A stretch of DNA of 64,000 nucleotides from NCBI RefSeq assembly GCF_029945805.1, contig NZ_JAQSDH010000033.1, forward strand, positions 1 to 64,000, read 5' to 3'. Below, one piece after another: positions 35,081-44,279 of this stretch (positions are counted from its first letter, which is position 1; each line of letters opens with the position of its first letter). Below the pieces are notes generated by a model. It did not search any database. It was not told the origin of the DNA and worked only from the letters and a program-made list of their open reading frames with translations. This DNA comes from Flavobacterium sp. GTDB lineage: Bacteria > Bacteroidota > Bacteroidia > Flavobacteriales > Flavobacteriaceae. The position numbers and the translations under genes were made by a program.

Positions 35081-36262
35081 TTAAAGAAGTTCAAAAACTC
35101 CCGCACTTCCTTGACCCGTTCCAACGCACATTGAAACGATTCCGTATTTATCGCCGCGACGTTTCATTTCGTCAAATAGTTGAACGGATAATTTGGCTCC
35201 GGTACAACCTAGTGGATGTCCAAGTGCAATCGCGCCACCATTTACGTTTACGATATCTGGATTTAATCCTAATTCTCTTGTAACTGCTAAGGCTTGCGAA
35301 GCAAAAGCCTCGTTTAATTCGATTAAGCCAATATCATTCAGTGTCAAACCTGCTTGTTTCAATGCTTTTGGAATTGCTTTTACGGGTCCGATTCCCATTA
35401 TTCTTGGTTCAACTCCGGCTGAAGCGAAGTTTACCAAACGTGCGATAGGAGTAAGGTTTAATTCTTTTACCATTTCCTCGCTCATGATTAAAACGAATGC
35501 AGCTCCGTCACTCATTTGTGAAGAGTTTCCAGCAGTTACGCTTCCGCCAGCTTCAAAAACTGGTTTTAATCCTGCTAAAGCTTGTAGTGAAGTTCCCGCT
35601 CTTGGGCCTTCGTCTTTGTTTACTACGTATGATTTTGTTTCCTTTTTACCATTTTCATTAATAAAGGTTTGCTCCACCGTAATGGGAACAATTTGTTTAT
35701 CAAATTTACCTTCAGCTTGTGCTTTCAAGGCTTTTTCATGTGAATGGAATGCAAATTCATCTTGATCTTCACGCGAGACATTAAATTGTTTCGCAACTGC
35801 TTCTGCGGTTAAACCCATTCCCCAATAGTAATCTTCATGACCTTCTTTGGCGACTGCAAAATCGGGTGAGGGTTTATATCCGCCCATGGGAATAAACGAC
35901 ATGCTTTCGGCTCCACCAGCGATGATACAATCTGCCATTCCGCTTTGGATTTTAGCAGTGGCCATTCCTATAGTTTCTAATCCAGAAGCGCAATATCTGT
36001 TTACGGTTACACCTGGAACATCAGTCACTTTTAATCCCATTAAGGAAATTAAACGACCAACGTTTAAACCTTGTTCGGCTTCGGGCATGGCATTTCCAAC
36101 CATTACGTCGTCAATACGTGTTTTATCAAAATCAGGCAATTCATTCATCATAAACTGAATGGTTTCTGCTGCCAATTCGTCGGGACGTTTGAAACGAAAA
36201 ACTCCTTTTGGTGCTTTCCCTACGGCTGTTCTGTATGCTTTTACTATATATGCTGTTTTCAT
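35081..36262 (-). CDS. Acetyl-CoA C-acyltransferase (3-ketoacyl-CoA thiolase)
   Basis: This enzyme of 393 residues performs the last step of beta-oxidation, releasing acetyl-CoA. The nucleophile is Cys91 in VNRYCASGLETIG. The C-terminal GGAIALGHPLGCTGAKL supplies the His, and CVGTGQGSAGVFE the second catalytic Cys. The length is standard for the FadA/AtoB family. It lies downstream of the HCDH/ECH fusion gene on the same strand; the 95-base spacer consists of an AT-rich inverted repeat pair. Together with the fusion protein it would form the trifunctional beta-oxidation complex. Confidence 0.96.
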   Translation of the reverse strand: MKTAYIVKAYRTAVGKAPKGVFRFKRPDELAAETIQFMMNELPDFDKTRIDDVMVGNAMPEAEQGLNVGRLISLMGLKVTDVPGVTVNRYCASGLETIGMATAKIQSGMADCIIAGGAESMSFIPMGGYKPSPDFAVAKEGHEDYYWGMGLTAEAVAKQFNVSREDQDEFAFHSHEKALKAQAEGKFDKQIVPITVEQTFINENGKKETKSYVVNKDEGPRAGTSLQALAGLKPVFEAGGSVTAGNSSQMSDGAAFVLIMSEEMVKELNLTPIARLVNFASAGVEPRIMGIGPVKAIPKALKQAGLTLNDIGLIELNEAFASQALAVTRELGLNPDIVNVNGGAIALGHPLGCTGAKLSVQLFDEMKRRGDKYGIVSMCVGTGQGSAGVFELL

Positions 36263-36263
36263 A

Positions 36264-36357
36264 TTTGTTATTTTGAATTTTGAATTATAAATTTTAAATA
36301 GCTTTCATTTTATCGATATAAAATCATTTAAAATTCAAAATTTATAATTTATAATAA
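36264..36357. repeat. AT-rich inverted repeat pair filling the thiolase/HCDH spacer
   Basis: Left arm around 36266-36300 (ttttgaattttgaattat), right arm around 36326-36357 (tcatttaaaattcaaaattt). The centre holds a short unique segment (agctttcattttatcgat). Same repeat as at 34662-35080 but with no gene between the arms. Confidence 0.7.
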
Positions 36358-38748
36358 TTAGTTGCGAAGCGGTTTCCCTTTAGTTAACATAAATTGAATG
36401 CGCTCTAGTGTTTTTCTTTCGGTACAAAGCGATAAAAACGCCTCTCGTTCAATATCTAATAAGTATTGCTCCGTTACTAATGTTGGTTCGGATAAATCGC
36501 CGCCAGCCATTACGTATGCTAATTTGTTTGCAATTTTTTTATCGTGTTCCGAGATGTATTTTCCAGCTTCCATTTGGTCGGTTCCTACTAAGAACATTCC
36601 CAAGGCTTGTTTGCCCAAAACTTTTACATCGGTTCTTTTGATGGGTTGTGTGTACCCTGCTTCAGCCATTAACAACGCGTGTTTTTTAGCTTCAGCAATC
36701 TGTCTGTCTTTGTTGACTATCACAATATCTTTTCCTTTTTGAAGTATTCCTGTGTCGAAAGCTTCATAAGCAGAAGTTGATACTTTTGCCATTGCCACCG
36801 TTAAGAAATATTCTTGAAGTACGTTTAATTCGACGTCGTTTTTACGGAATAAGTCTGAAGCTCGCAACGCCATTTCTTTAGAACCGCCGCCACCTGGAAT
36901 TACTCCAACACCAAATTCCACCAACCCGATGTAACTTTCGGCTGCAGCTACCACTTTATCCGCGTGAAGTGTCATTTCGCAACCGCCACCCAAGGTCATT
37001 CCGTGCGGAGCCACAATTACTGGAATGGACGAATAACGCACGCGCATCATTGTGTCTTGGAACATTTTTATTGCCATGTTCAATTCGTCGTATTCTTGTT
37101 CGACAGCCATCATAAAAATCATTCCGATATTGGCTCCTACAGAGAAATTCGCTCCTTGATTTCCGATAACTAAACCGCTGTATTCTTTTTCTGCAAGGTC
37201 GATTGCTTTGTTGATTCCGACTAAAACGTCTCCGCCAATGGTGTTCATTTTAGATTGGAATTCTAAGTTTAAGATTCCGTCACCTAAATCTTCAATTACC
37301 ACACCGCTGTTGCTCCATATTTTTTTGCTTTCACGGATGTTGTTTAGAATAATAAAACTGTCTTGACCCGGAACTTTAACTTGCGATTTTGTTGGGATGT
37401 TGTAGTAATACGTATTTCCTTCTTTTACGCTATAGAAGCTTGTTGTTCCCGATGCAATCATCTCAAGAACCCATGCCGCAGGTTTATAGCCTTCACCTTC
37501 CATTAGTACAATTCCTTTTTGAACTCCGATAGCGTCCCAGATTTCAAACGGTCCGTTTTCCCAACCGAAACCCGCTTTCATAGCATCGTCGATTTTGTAT
37601 AAATCATCTGTGATTTCCGGAATTCTATTCGATACATAAGCAAACATGGCAGAGAAATTCTTTCTGTAGAAATCGCCCGCTTTGTCTTTTCCTTTCACTA
37701 GAACTCTGAAACGGTCAATGGGTTTGTCAATCGTTTTGGTTAGTTCTAATGTTGCGAATGATGCTTTTTTCGCAGCTCTATATTCTAAAGTATCTAAATC
37801 TAATGATAAGATATCTTTTCCTTCTTTTTTGTAAAATCCTTGTCCAGTCTTGCTTCCAAGCCATTTGTTTTCCATCATTTTAGTGACGAAATCAGGAAGT
37901 TTGAATAAATCATGCGCTTCATCATTTGGGCAACCTTGATACAATCCGTTAGCTACGTGAACTAAAGTGTCCAAACCAACCACATCAACCGTTCGGAACG
38001 TAGCCGATTTTGGACGGCCAATTACAGGCCCCGTCAATTTATCCACTTCTTCTATAGTCAATCCCATTTCTTTCACCAAATGAAATAAACTCTGAATTCC
38101 GAAAATTCCGATTCGGTTTCCGATGAAAGCTGGAGTATCTTTAGCAATAACCGAAGTTTTCCCCAAATATTTTGAACCATAATCAAACAAGAACTCCAAT
38201 ACTTCATTAGAAGTTTGTGGCCCCGGAATGATTTCGAATAATTTCAAATAACGTGCTGGATTGAAGAAATGCGTTCCGCAGAAGTGCTTCTGGAAATCTT
38301 CACTTCGTCCTTCGCTCATAAATTTAATTGGAATTCCAGAAGTATTTGAAGTAACCAAAGTACCTGGTTTTCTGAATTGGTCTATTTGTTCAAAAACTAA
38401 TTTTTTGATGTCCAAACGTTCTACTACAACCTCAATAATCCAATCGTAGTTTGCAATTTTAGCCATATCATCCGTTGTATTTCCAGTAGTAATTCGACTT
38501 GCGAATTTCTGACTGTAAATAGGCGATGGGTTTGATTTTAGAGCATTAGCTAAATGGTCGTTTACCAATCTGTTGCGAACGACTTTACTTTCTAATGTTA
38601 ATCCCTTTTTTTCTTCGATTTCGGTTAGCGCATTTGGAACGATATCCAAAAGCAACACTTCTAATCCAATGTTTGCAAAATGACACGCGATTCCCGATCC
38701 CATGATTCCGGATCCGACTACTGCCACTTTTTTAATTGTTCGTTTCAT
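36358..38748 (-). CDS. 3-hydroxyacyl-CoA dehydrogenase / enoyl-CoA hydratase fusion (FadN-type)
   Basis: A bifunctional beta-oxidation enzyme of 796 residues. The N-terminal half is the NAD-dependent dehydrogenase (VVGSGIMGSGIACHFANIG, TSNTSGIPI, GTHFFNPARYLKLFEIIPG). The C-terminal half is a crotonase-fold enoyl-CoA hydratase (about 480-700; GANFSVGAN, the MTLGGGCEMTLHADKVVAA oxyanion region, EFGVGVIPGGGG). This order, dehydrogenase first, is that of Bacillus FadN and opposite to E. coli FadB. It is the first structural gene after marR. Confidence 0.95.
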   Translation of the reverse strand: MKRTIKKVAVVGSGIMGSGIACHFANIGLEVLLLDIVPNALTEIEEKKGLTLESKVVRNRLVNDHLANALKSNPSPIYSQKFASRITTGNTTDDMAKIANYDWIIEVVVERLDIKKLVFEQIDQFRKPGTLVTSNTSGIPIKFMSEGRSEDFQKHFCGTHFFNPARYLKLFEIIPGPQTSNEVLEFLFDYGSKYLGKTSVIAKDTPAFIGNRIGIFGIQSLFHLVKEMGLTIEEVDKLTGPVIGRPKSATFRTVDVVGLDTLVHVANGLYQGCPNDEAHDLFKLPDFVTKMMENKWLGSKTGQGFYKKEGKDILSLDLDTLEYRAAKKASFATLELTKTIDKPIDRFRVLVKGKDKAGDFYRKNFSAMFAYVSNRIPEITDDLYKIDDAMKAGFGWENGPFEIWDAIGVQKGIVLMEGEGYKPAAWVLEMIASGTTSFYSVKEGNTYYYNIPTKSQVKVPGQDSFIILNNIRESKKIWSNSGVVIEDLGDGILNLEFQSKMNTIGGDVLVGINKAIDLAEKEYSGLVIGNQGANFSVGANIGMIFMMAVEQEYDELNMAIKMFQDTMMRVRYSSIPVIVAPHGMTLGGGCEMTLHADKVVAAAESYIGLVEFGVGVIPGGGGSKEMALRASDLFRKNDVELNVLQEYFLTVAMAKVSTSAYEAFDTGILQKGKDIVIVNKDRQIAEAKKHALLMAEAGYTQPIKRTDVKVLGKQALGMFLVGTDQMEAGKYISEHDKKIANKLAYVMAGGDLSEPTLVTEQYLLDIEREAFLSLCTERKTLERIQFMLTKGKPLRN

Positions 38749-38749
38749 T

Positions 38750-38863
38750 TATATTATTTTAAATTATAAATTTTGAATTTTAAATTGTTCATATATGATT
38801 ATTAGGTACTTTATTTTGAATCTAAATCATTTAAAATTTATAATTCAAAATTTAAAATAGCTT
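38750..38863. repeat. AT-rich inverted repeat pair between marR and the HCDH/ECH gene
   Basis: Left arm around 38752-38788 (taaattataaattttgaatt), right arm around 38827-38862 (atcatttaaaatttataatt). The centre is a unique 38-base segment. Third occurrence of this arrangement in the same operon. Confidence 0.7.
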
Positions 38864-38864
38864 T

Positions 38865-39296
38865 TCAAAATATCTTCTTTTCGCTAATAAGATCATTGAT
38901 TACATCAGCAACTTCTATAAAATGGTTTAACTTTTCTTCTGATATATTTTTCTTAACTACTTCGTTGAATTTTAAAACAGTAATTTTTGATTGCTCTCTC
39001 ATTTGTTTGCCTAAATCGGTTAGGTATATTTGAACACCGCGACCGTCATCCGGATTTTTCTTTCTGATGATTAATCCTTTTTCTTCTAATGTTTTTAGGG
39101 TTCGCGTAAGGCTTGTAGGTTCCATTCCCATTCTTGTGCTTATCGCTGTTGATGGAGTTCCGTATTCTCTATCGATACTTAACAGTGCAAATCCAATTGC
39201 CATAGAACCTTCAAATTTGGAAGCTTCTTCGTTATACATTCTGGACACCGCTTGCCAAGTTGCACGAAGTATGTAATCTATAGTTTTGTCTTTCAT
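38865..39296 (-). CDS. MarR family transcriptional regulator
   Basis: A winged-helix regulator of 143 residues. The DNA-binding part is clear: GTPSTAISTRMGMEPTSLTR as the helix-turn-helix, followed by the wing LIIRKKNPDDGRGVQIYLT with the conserved Asp-x-Arg. Flanking N- and C-terminal helices form the dimer interface. It heads the beta-oxidation operon, so it probably responds to fatty acids or acyl-CoA and controls the genes below it. A palindrome at 39309-39326 next to the -7 box in its own promoter region looks like its operator, indicating autoregulation. Confidence 0.93.
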   Translation of the reverse strand: MKDKTIDYILRATWQAVSRMYNEEASKFEGSMAIGFALLSIDREYGTPSTAISTRMGMEPTSLTRTLKTLEEKGLIIRKKNPDDGRGVQIYLTDLGKQMREQSKITVLKFNEVVKKNISEEKLNHFIEVADVINDLISEKKIF

Positions 39297-39308
39297 ATGT
39301 ACTACATC

Positions 39309-39326
39309 GATTTCTATCGAGAAATC
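39309..39326. promoter_or_regulatory. Candidate MarR operator palindrome
   Basis: gatttct-atcg-agaaatc: 7-bp perfect arms with a 4-base centre, the size expected for a MarR dimer. It directly abuts the -7 box at 39326-39333 on the transcribed side, 13 bases before the marR ATG, a good position for repression. Confidence 0.55.
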
Positions 39327-39333
39327 AAATATA
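39326..39333 (-). promoter_or_regulatory. -7 box TATATTTG of the marR beta-oxidation operon
   Basis: Exact TAnnTTTG match on the minus strand, 30 bases before the marR ATG. Confidence 0.55.
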
Positions 39334-39413
39334 GTAAAAATTTATTATGCACGCATAGTATTTGTGTTAAATTTTATCCTTTTCAAAATTGAATTTAAAT
39401 GAAATATAGTTTT

Positions 39414-40229
39414 CTAGAGGCTATTTGTAGAATGAATAACTCTTTGAGGAAAAGGAATACTGATTTTATTGTCATTAAAAGCTTTGAATAATGCAATTCG
39501 GTAATCACTTTTGATTTTTTCTATTCTGAAAATTTCGTCAGACCAAAAGAAAATCCCAAAATCTAAAGAAGAATCTCCAAATTCTTTTAAACGAACAAAG
39601 GTTTCTGGGTCTTTTTTAATTTTATCAAATGTGCTGGCTACTTCCAACATTATTTTGATTACGTGATCTACATCAGAATTATAATCTACGCCAACTGCGA
39701 TTTCAAATCTAGAAGTTATTTCGCTGTGCGTCCAATTGATTAAGTGTTTTCGGGTCAAATCGGTATTGGGCAAGATAATATATTTATCATCTCTGGTGAA
39801 AACGGTTGTCGTTCGTAAATTAATCTCCTGAACTTGACAAATTAAGCCATCGATATCCAATATATCTCCAACTTTAATGGAGGAATCTATCAAAATGATT
39901 AAACCGGAAATATAATCACTGAATAAGTTTTGCATACCCAATCCGAAACCAACTAAAAGTGCTGCCGAACCCGCTAAAAGGACCGAAACATCAAATCCAA
40001 CAACTCTTAAACCATAGATAAAAGCAAATATGATTATTACATATTTCGTCAGTGTATAAATAGAAAACTTCTTGGGTTCATCAAAACGATGAGACTTATA
40101 AATGCTTAATCGAATTATTTTCAGGATGACAATAAGTACAAATAGTAAAGCAAACAATTTTACAAAGGTTGCAATCTTTAATGTAAAACCATCAATATTA
40201 AAAAGGGTATAATCAAAAATCTCGTTCAT
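39414..40229 (-). CDS. Small-conductance mechanosensitive channel (MscS family)
   Basis: An inner-membrane channel of 271 residues that opens on membrane tension during osmotic downshock. It has about three N-terminal helices; the pore-lining third helix region is LAGSAALLVGFGLGMQNLF, followed by the beta-domain motif KVGDILDIDGLICQVQEINLRTT and PNTDL. The cytoplasmic alpha/beta domain completes the family length. It is 10 bases downstream of an APC permease gene, so the two form an operon, pointing to shared ion or osmolyte function. Confidence 0.94.
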   Translation of the reverse strand: MNEIFDYTLFNIDGFTLKIATFVKLFALLFVLIVILKIIRLSIYKSHRFDEPKKFSIYTLTKYVIIIFAFIYGLRVVGFDVSVLLAGSAALLVGFGLGMQNLFSDYISGLIILIDSSIKVGDILDIDGLICQVQEINLRTTTVFTRDDKYIILPNTDLTRKHLINWTHSEITSRFEIAVGVDYNSDVDHVIKIMLEVASTFDKIKKDPETFVRLKEFGDSSLDFGIFFWSDEIFRIEKIKSDYRIALFKAFNDNKISIPFPQRVIHSTNSL

Positions 40230-40239
40230 AATCTAATCA

Positions 40240-41982
40240 TTACATTATTAAGCGCACTCCACCCAAATCGGAAACACGATACGAGAATTTATCACCGGGT
40301 GAACCAATGAACATAAAGTTTTTAGGAATTTTCCATTTTTCTGAAAGTTCATCAATTAGTTCAGGTCCAAAAACGCCATCAATTTCTAGGAATTCTATAT
40401 GAATTTCGGGATAGGCTCTGTCCAAAACCTCTAAATCGATTTTCAATTTATCGTTAGAATGATCATCAGTTATCACATTGACAATTTTTAGTCTTTTGGT
40501 AGTTTCGTTGTCTTGAACGTACTGCATTACTTTATTCAAAATGGCAACATTATCACCTTTGGTAAAAAATACAAATTCTTGCGAATTAATTTTTGCATGA
40601 AGTTTGTTCAAAAAGCGACTACTTTTCACGGCTATTTTTCGTAGGGGTTTATAAAAATATTCCATAGCATTAATGCTGAATTCAATTAGAATTCCTCTAT
40701 TGAGCATGATTAAAATAAAGATGAAAGCTGGAATAAGATATTTAGTAAAAGTGTAAAATGAATTCTCATTCAAAATATAATTTCCCCAAAAAGCAACAAG
40801 TATAAACGAAATCGCAATAACTACAGATATTCCCCGCGCTTTCTCTGGACGTGGTAATTTTTTACGTTTAAATTTTAATAGTAAATTTCCAATTCCGAAT
40901 AAAGCCATTACAGCCAAAAATGAAAAAGTATATACGCCTGCTAATGATTCTAAGGCTCCTTTAGTTACAATTAATACAGAAATACACAGGATTAAGAAGC
41001 TTATGATGATTCTATAATTGGATCCTCTTTTATTTACTTTCAAAAAGTAGTTTGGTAATATTCGGTCTAACGTCATTCTTTTTAGCAATCCGGAAACTCC
41101 TACAAAAGAAGTCAAAACGGCACCACAAAGTACAAATACTGCATCTATGGAGATCAGGTACGAAAGCCAGTTACCGCCAGTGGTATGGCCTAAATAAGCC
41201 AATAATGATTCCTTGTGCTCTCCCAATTGCGCCATAGGAATAATGGCAATTATTAGTAAAGCAATCATCGGATTGAAAAACGTTACAATAGCCCACATGT
41301 TGCGCAATGTTTTTGGGAAAACGCCTTTTTCTTGTTCTTCTACAAAATTAGCTGAGCTCTCAAAACCTGAAATTCCGAGCATTGCAGCCGAGAATCCTAA
41401 GAATAATGTGTATATAAAACTTTGGTTGGTTTGCGGTAGTTCCCAATTGAGGTGAAAGGTTCCGAGTCCATTCCAAAAAATGAATAAAATAGAGGTTCCA
41501 ACCAATAGTACCAAAGAAAAAAGGTGAAAAATAAAAATTCCAACAGCTACTTTAGCGGATTCACCAATACCAATTATGGCTAAGACGGTAAAGAGTACTA
41601 AAACAATTATAGTTGCTATTGGAACCGAAATGACATTGACAATATGATCGAGATAGTGTATGGCTTCAGTTGCAGAGATTACTGCTGTGGCCATATAAGA
41701 AAGCACCGTTAATATGGCTGCAAATGAGGCCATTTTTTTTGTAGAAGTATTCAGCAATACATTGTAAGCACCACCATTTAAGGGTAAGGCTCCGACTACT
41801 TCACCGTAAATTTTTCGGAATAAGAACAATACAACACCAACAATTAAAAGTGAGATCCAAGCATATTGTCCGGCGTAACCAATAGTTAAAGCAGAAACGT
41901 ACAAACACGATGAACTGATATCATTCCCACAAATGGCTGTGGATTCTAATTCGTTTAATTTTTTATGGATTTTATTTACCAT
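40240..41982 (-). CDS. APC family permease with cytoplasmic C-terminal domain
   Basis: A 580-residue transporter. Residues 1 to about 425 contain 12 or so helices of the APC superfamily, including the conserved GGAYNVLLNTSTKK segment after helix two and GISGFESSANFVEE. The last 150 residues are soluble: they include SQEFVFFTKGDNVAILNK and IEFLEIDGVFGPELIDELSE and look like an alpha/beta regulatory domain, ending FSYRVSDLGGVRLIM. This resembles transporters in which a cytoplasmic universal-stress-like domain controls transport. The substrate is unknown. It is co-transcribed with the mscS-type gene downstream. Confidence 0.88.
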   Translation of the reverse strand: MVNKIHKKLNELESTAICGNDISSSCLYVSALTIGYAGQYAWISLLIVGVVLFLFRKIYGEVVGALPLNGGAYNVLLNTSTKKMASFAAILTVLSYMATAVISATEAIHYLDHIVNVISVPIATIIVLVLFTVLAIIGIGESAKVAVGIFIFHLFSLVLLVGTSILFIFWNGLGTFHLNWELPQTNQSFIYTLFLGFSAAMLGISGFESSANFVEEQEKGVFPKTLRNMWAIVTFFNPMIALLIIAIIPMAQLGEHKESLLAYLGHTTGGNWLSYLISIDAVFVLCGAVLTSFVGVSGLLKRMTLDRILPNYFLKVNKRGSNYRIIISFLILCISVLIVTKGALESLAGVYTFSFLAVMALFGIGNLLLKFKRKKLPRPEKARGISVVIAISFILVAFWGNYILNENSFYTFTKYLIPAFIFILIMLNRGILIEFSINAMEYFYKPLRKIAVKSSRFLNKLHAKINSQEFVFFTKGDNVAILNKVMQYVQDNETTKRLKIVNVITDDHSNDKLKIDLEVLDRAYPEIHIEFLEIDGVFGPELIDELSEKWKIPKNFMFIGSPGDKFSYRVSDLGGVRLIM

Positions 41983-42033
41983 GTTGGTGTAATGATTTTT
42001 AAAAAACGTCTTTTGGATTATAAATTACCGTTA

Positions 42034-42693
42034 TTATTTTAATTCTTCGATTAAGGAGGATTCAAACTCATCGTAAGCTACATCTTCTCTAGACAACCAG
42101 TATTCTGAAGTAATAAGTTGAAAATTCGTGTTGTCCTCATTTTTTAATTCCCAGATAATACTTTCCGCATCCGGAAAATCGATTGTTGTTGTTAGCTGTT
42201 CTTCAAATAATCGGATTATTATATTTCGTGGAGATAAACCTTTATATAGGATTTTTAAAATTTGTCCTTTGGTAAATTCAGTCCTATTTTCAGTAGTGCT
42301 AATCGAAAATTTTAAAAGCGTAGCTTTTGCATTTGGGAATGTACCATTAAAAGCTTTATACAACATTTGATTGATATTGAATAATGTATAATGCAAAGAA
42401 ATATCGGGATATTCTTCCGAAATTTTATCCAATAACATTTCATGCGATAGTTGATCAATTTGACCTGCATTTAATTGCTCAGAAAGTTTATATTCTAATA
42501 CTATTTTGGCAGCATCGGCAGGCTCAAAATCAGCAATTGCCATTTGCAACATACCCCATAAATTTTCTGTTTTTATGCTTTGGGAATCTGGAAAATTAAA
42601 CAATTCTAAAAGTTTTTTATAGTCATCAACGCTCCAGTAATTTGGAATTTCCTCAAGGGATTCTATGGTGTTAATTTGTATTTTGTAAGTCAT
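42034..42693 (-). CDS. Hypothetical protein, 219 residues
   Basis: Not recognised. It is an acidic soluble protein without signal peptide or membrane helix, starting at the ATG at 42693. The N-terminus (IESLEEIPNYWSVDDYKKLL) and a segment DFEPADAAKIVLEYKL suggest an all-alpha or mixed fold; TEFTKGQILKILYKGLSPRN lies near the middle. No catalytic motif is evident. It lies between the permease gene (51 bases downstream) and the small protein gene upstream on the same strand, within a cluster of ion or osmotic functions. Codon use looks like its neighbours, so it is a real gene. Confidence 0.75.
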   Translation of the reverse strand: MTYKIQINTIESLEEIPNYWSVDDYKKLLELFNFPDSQSIKTENLWGMLQMAIADFEPADAAKIVLEYKLSEQLNAGQIDQLSHEMLLDKISEEYPDISLHYTLFNINQMLYKAFNGTFPNAKATLLKFSISTTENRTEFTKGQILKILYKGLSPRNIIIRLFEEQLTTTIDFPDAESIIWELKNEDNTNFQLITSEYWLSREDVAYDEFESSLIEELK

Positions 42694-42802
42694 ATCTATT
42701 TACTAATTTAGTAGTTGTGTTTTCTGTTTTAAGTGAGGGCTTCTCCTAATTTTAAGCGATAGCGCTTTTATGTACTGATTTTTTGTCGACCTCGAGGCTG
42801 CC

Positions 42803-43081
42803 TTAAACGGTATAAAAAAAAGGTTTCAATCTGTTTATAGCTTTACTTAGTAATTTAATCTTTAGCTCTTCAAAGAAATTTTCTTGTGCACCATCAGCTA
42901 AATTCGACTTTTTAGACCTATTCTTTAGATGTAATTGGATTTCGGCGCTTATAAAATTGTTGCATTTTTGATGAAATAGTATTAGTGCATCTTTTTGTTT
43001 TAAAAGTTCATAAAACTTTTCGTGTTTACCCTCGAGTTTGTTTATAAGAATAGCCATGCTGATGTTTTTGTTGATTTCCAT
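42803..43081 (-). CDS. Hypothetical small basic protein
   Basis: A Lys-rich soluble protein of 92 residues with no recognised domain. The segment ILINKLEGKHEKFYELLKQK predicts a helix or coiled coil. Support for a real gene comes from its position: the ATG at 43081 is 5 bases after the antiporter stop, in a tight operon. A short stem-loop (aagcg-atag-cgctt near 42753) lies 50 bases downstream. It could be an accessory subunit of the antiporter, but this is only positional. Confidence 0.6.
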   Translation of the reverse strand: MEINKNISMAILINKLEGKHEKFYELLKQKDALILFHQKCNNFISAEIQLHLKNRSKKSNLADGAQENFFEELKIKLLSKAINRLKPFFYTV

Positions 43082-43086
43082 TTGGT

Positions 43087-44262
43087 TTAATTTGCTACTT
43101 CTTTTTCTTTAGTGAACATCAAACCCATCATCATTAAAAAAGCACCAATGATAATGACTTGTATTAACAATGAATCATTAATAAAATCAATCTTTTTTGT
43201 AATTGGTATTGACAAGAAAAGCATAATGGTTATTAAGCCTCTAGGTGCAATGAAAAGTAGTGGTGTAATTTCTGTTTTAGTCACTATCAATTGAATAAAT
43301 CGGATTAAAATTATTAGTGCTACAATTCCTAAAGCAAATGGTAAGGTGTCAAGATTCAGTAAAGTTTCTGCACTGATGGTATATCCAAAAAGAATAAAAA
43401 ATATGGTACGTACTAAAAAAGCAGCTTCTGCAATTAGTTTACTAAAGCCTTTTACTTCTTCATTTAACAGTTTAGGTTGTAGTTTTTTGATGAAAGAAAA
43501 TCGGTGTAATTCATCTAAATTATTTAGGAATAATCCAAAAATCAATATAAATAATAAGGCTGGTAAATGATAAATTTTGGCAATTTCATAAATTAAAATG
43601 ATCATTACCATGATCGGAATAAATTTTACGTGATGGTCAATCTTTTTGATAACAAAAGCCAATCCGATACTGGCGACAAGCGATATGACTAACATTATTA
43701 GAATCTGACCAAAAAACACTAAAAAAGAACCTATGCTAACGGTTTCATTGGACAGAAAGAAATTGAACAACACGACTCCCAATATATCGGAAAAACTACT
43801 TTCATATACTACAAATTCCTTCTTTTCATCGGATAAATTTTGAACACTCGGAATCGCAATAGCACTGCTAATTATGCAAAACGGAATAGCATTAATAAAG
43901 CTCCACATTAAACTTGCTCCAGTGTAATAATTAATGCCAAAGCCAATGATTAAAAACAATATTAGTAACGGCACTACTGCAGATAATAATGATTTTGTAA
44001 GGATGGCTTTTTTCTTTTTATTGAGTTCTAAATCTAATCCGGCTTCTAAAACTATTAGAATTAGTCCGATTGAACCTATTGCGGGAAGTAAGAAATCCAA
44101 ATTTGGAATACCAATCTTAAAAAAATCTACGGCATATTTAATTAAATAGCCCATGATTAACAATATGATTACCGTTGGGATTTTGGTGCGTTTGGAACTT
44201 AAATCAAATGCATAAGCCACCAAAACAAGCACACTTAAGGTAATAATTAAAGAGGTAGTCAT
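43087..44262 (-). CDS. Monovalent cation:proton antiporter (CPA family)
   Basis: A polytopic inner-membrane protein of 391 residues with 11-12 hydrophobic segments of the Na_H_Exchanger type. Conserved features include the LILIVLEAGLDLELNKKKKA region after the fourth helix and acidic or Ser/Pro-rich helix breaks (AIAIPSVQNL, ESSFSDILGVVLFNFF with the buried Glu-Asp pair expected to bind the cation). It exchanges Na+ or K+ for H+. There is no C-terminal TrkA domain. An exact -7 box is 18 bases upstream. It leads an operon with the small gene below. Confidence 0.9.
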   Translation of the reverse strand: MTTSLIITLSVLVLVAYAFDLSSKRTKIPTVIILLIMGYLIKYAVDFFKIGIPNLDFLLPAIGSIGLILIVLEAGLDLELNKKKKAILTKSLLSAVVPLLILFLIIGFGINYYTGASLMWSFINAIPFCIISSAIAIPSVQNLSDEKKEFVVYESSFSDILGVVLFNFFLSNETVSIGSFLVFFGQILIMLVISLVASIGLAFVIKKIDHHVKFIPIMVMIILIYEIAKIYHLPALLFILIFGLFLNNLDELHRFSFIKKLQPKLLNEEVKGFSKLIAEAAFLVRTIFFILFGYTISAETLLNLDTLPFALGIVALIILIRFIQLIVTKTEITPLLFIAPRGLITIMLFLSIPITKKIDFINDSLLIQVIIIGAFLMMMGLMFTKEKEVAN

Positions 44263-44279
44263 AAAAATTTATATTTTAA

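Noticed and set aside
35193..35765. 190-codon plus-strand frame
   Set aside because: It is the antisense shadow of the thiolase gene and has no recognisable protein features.
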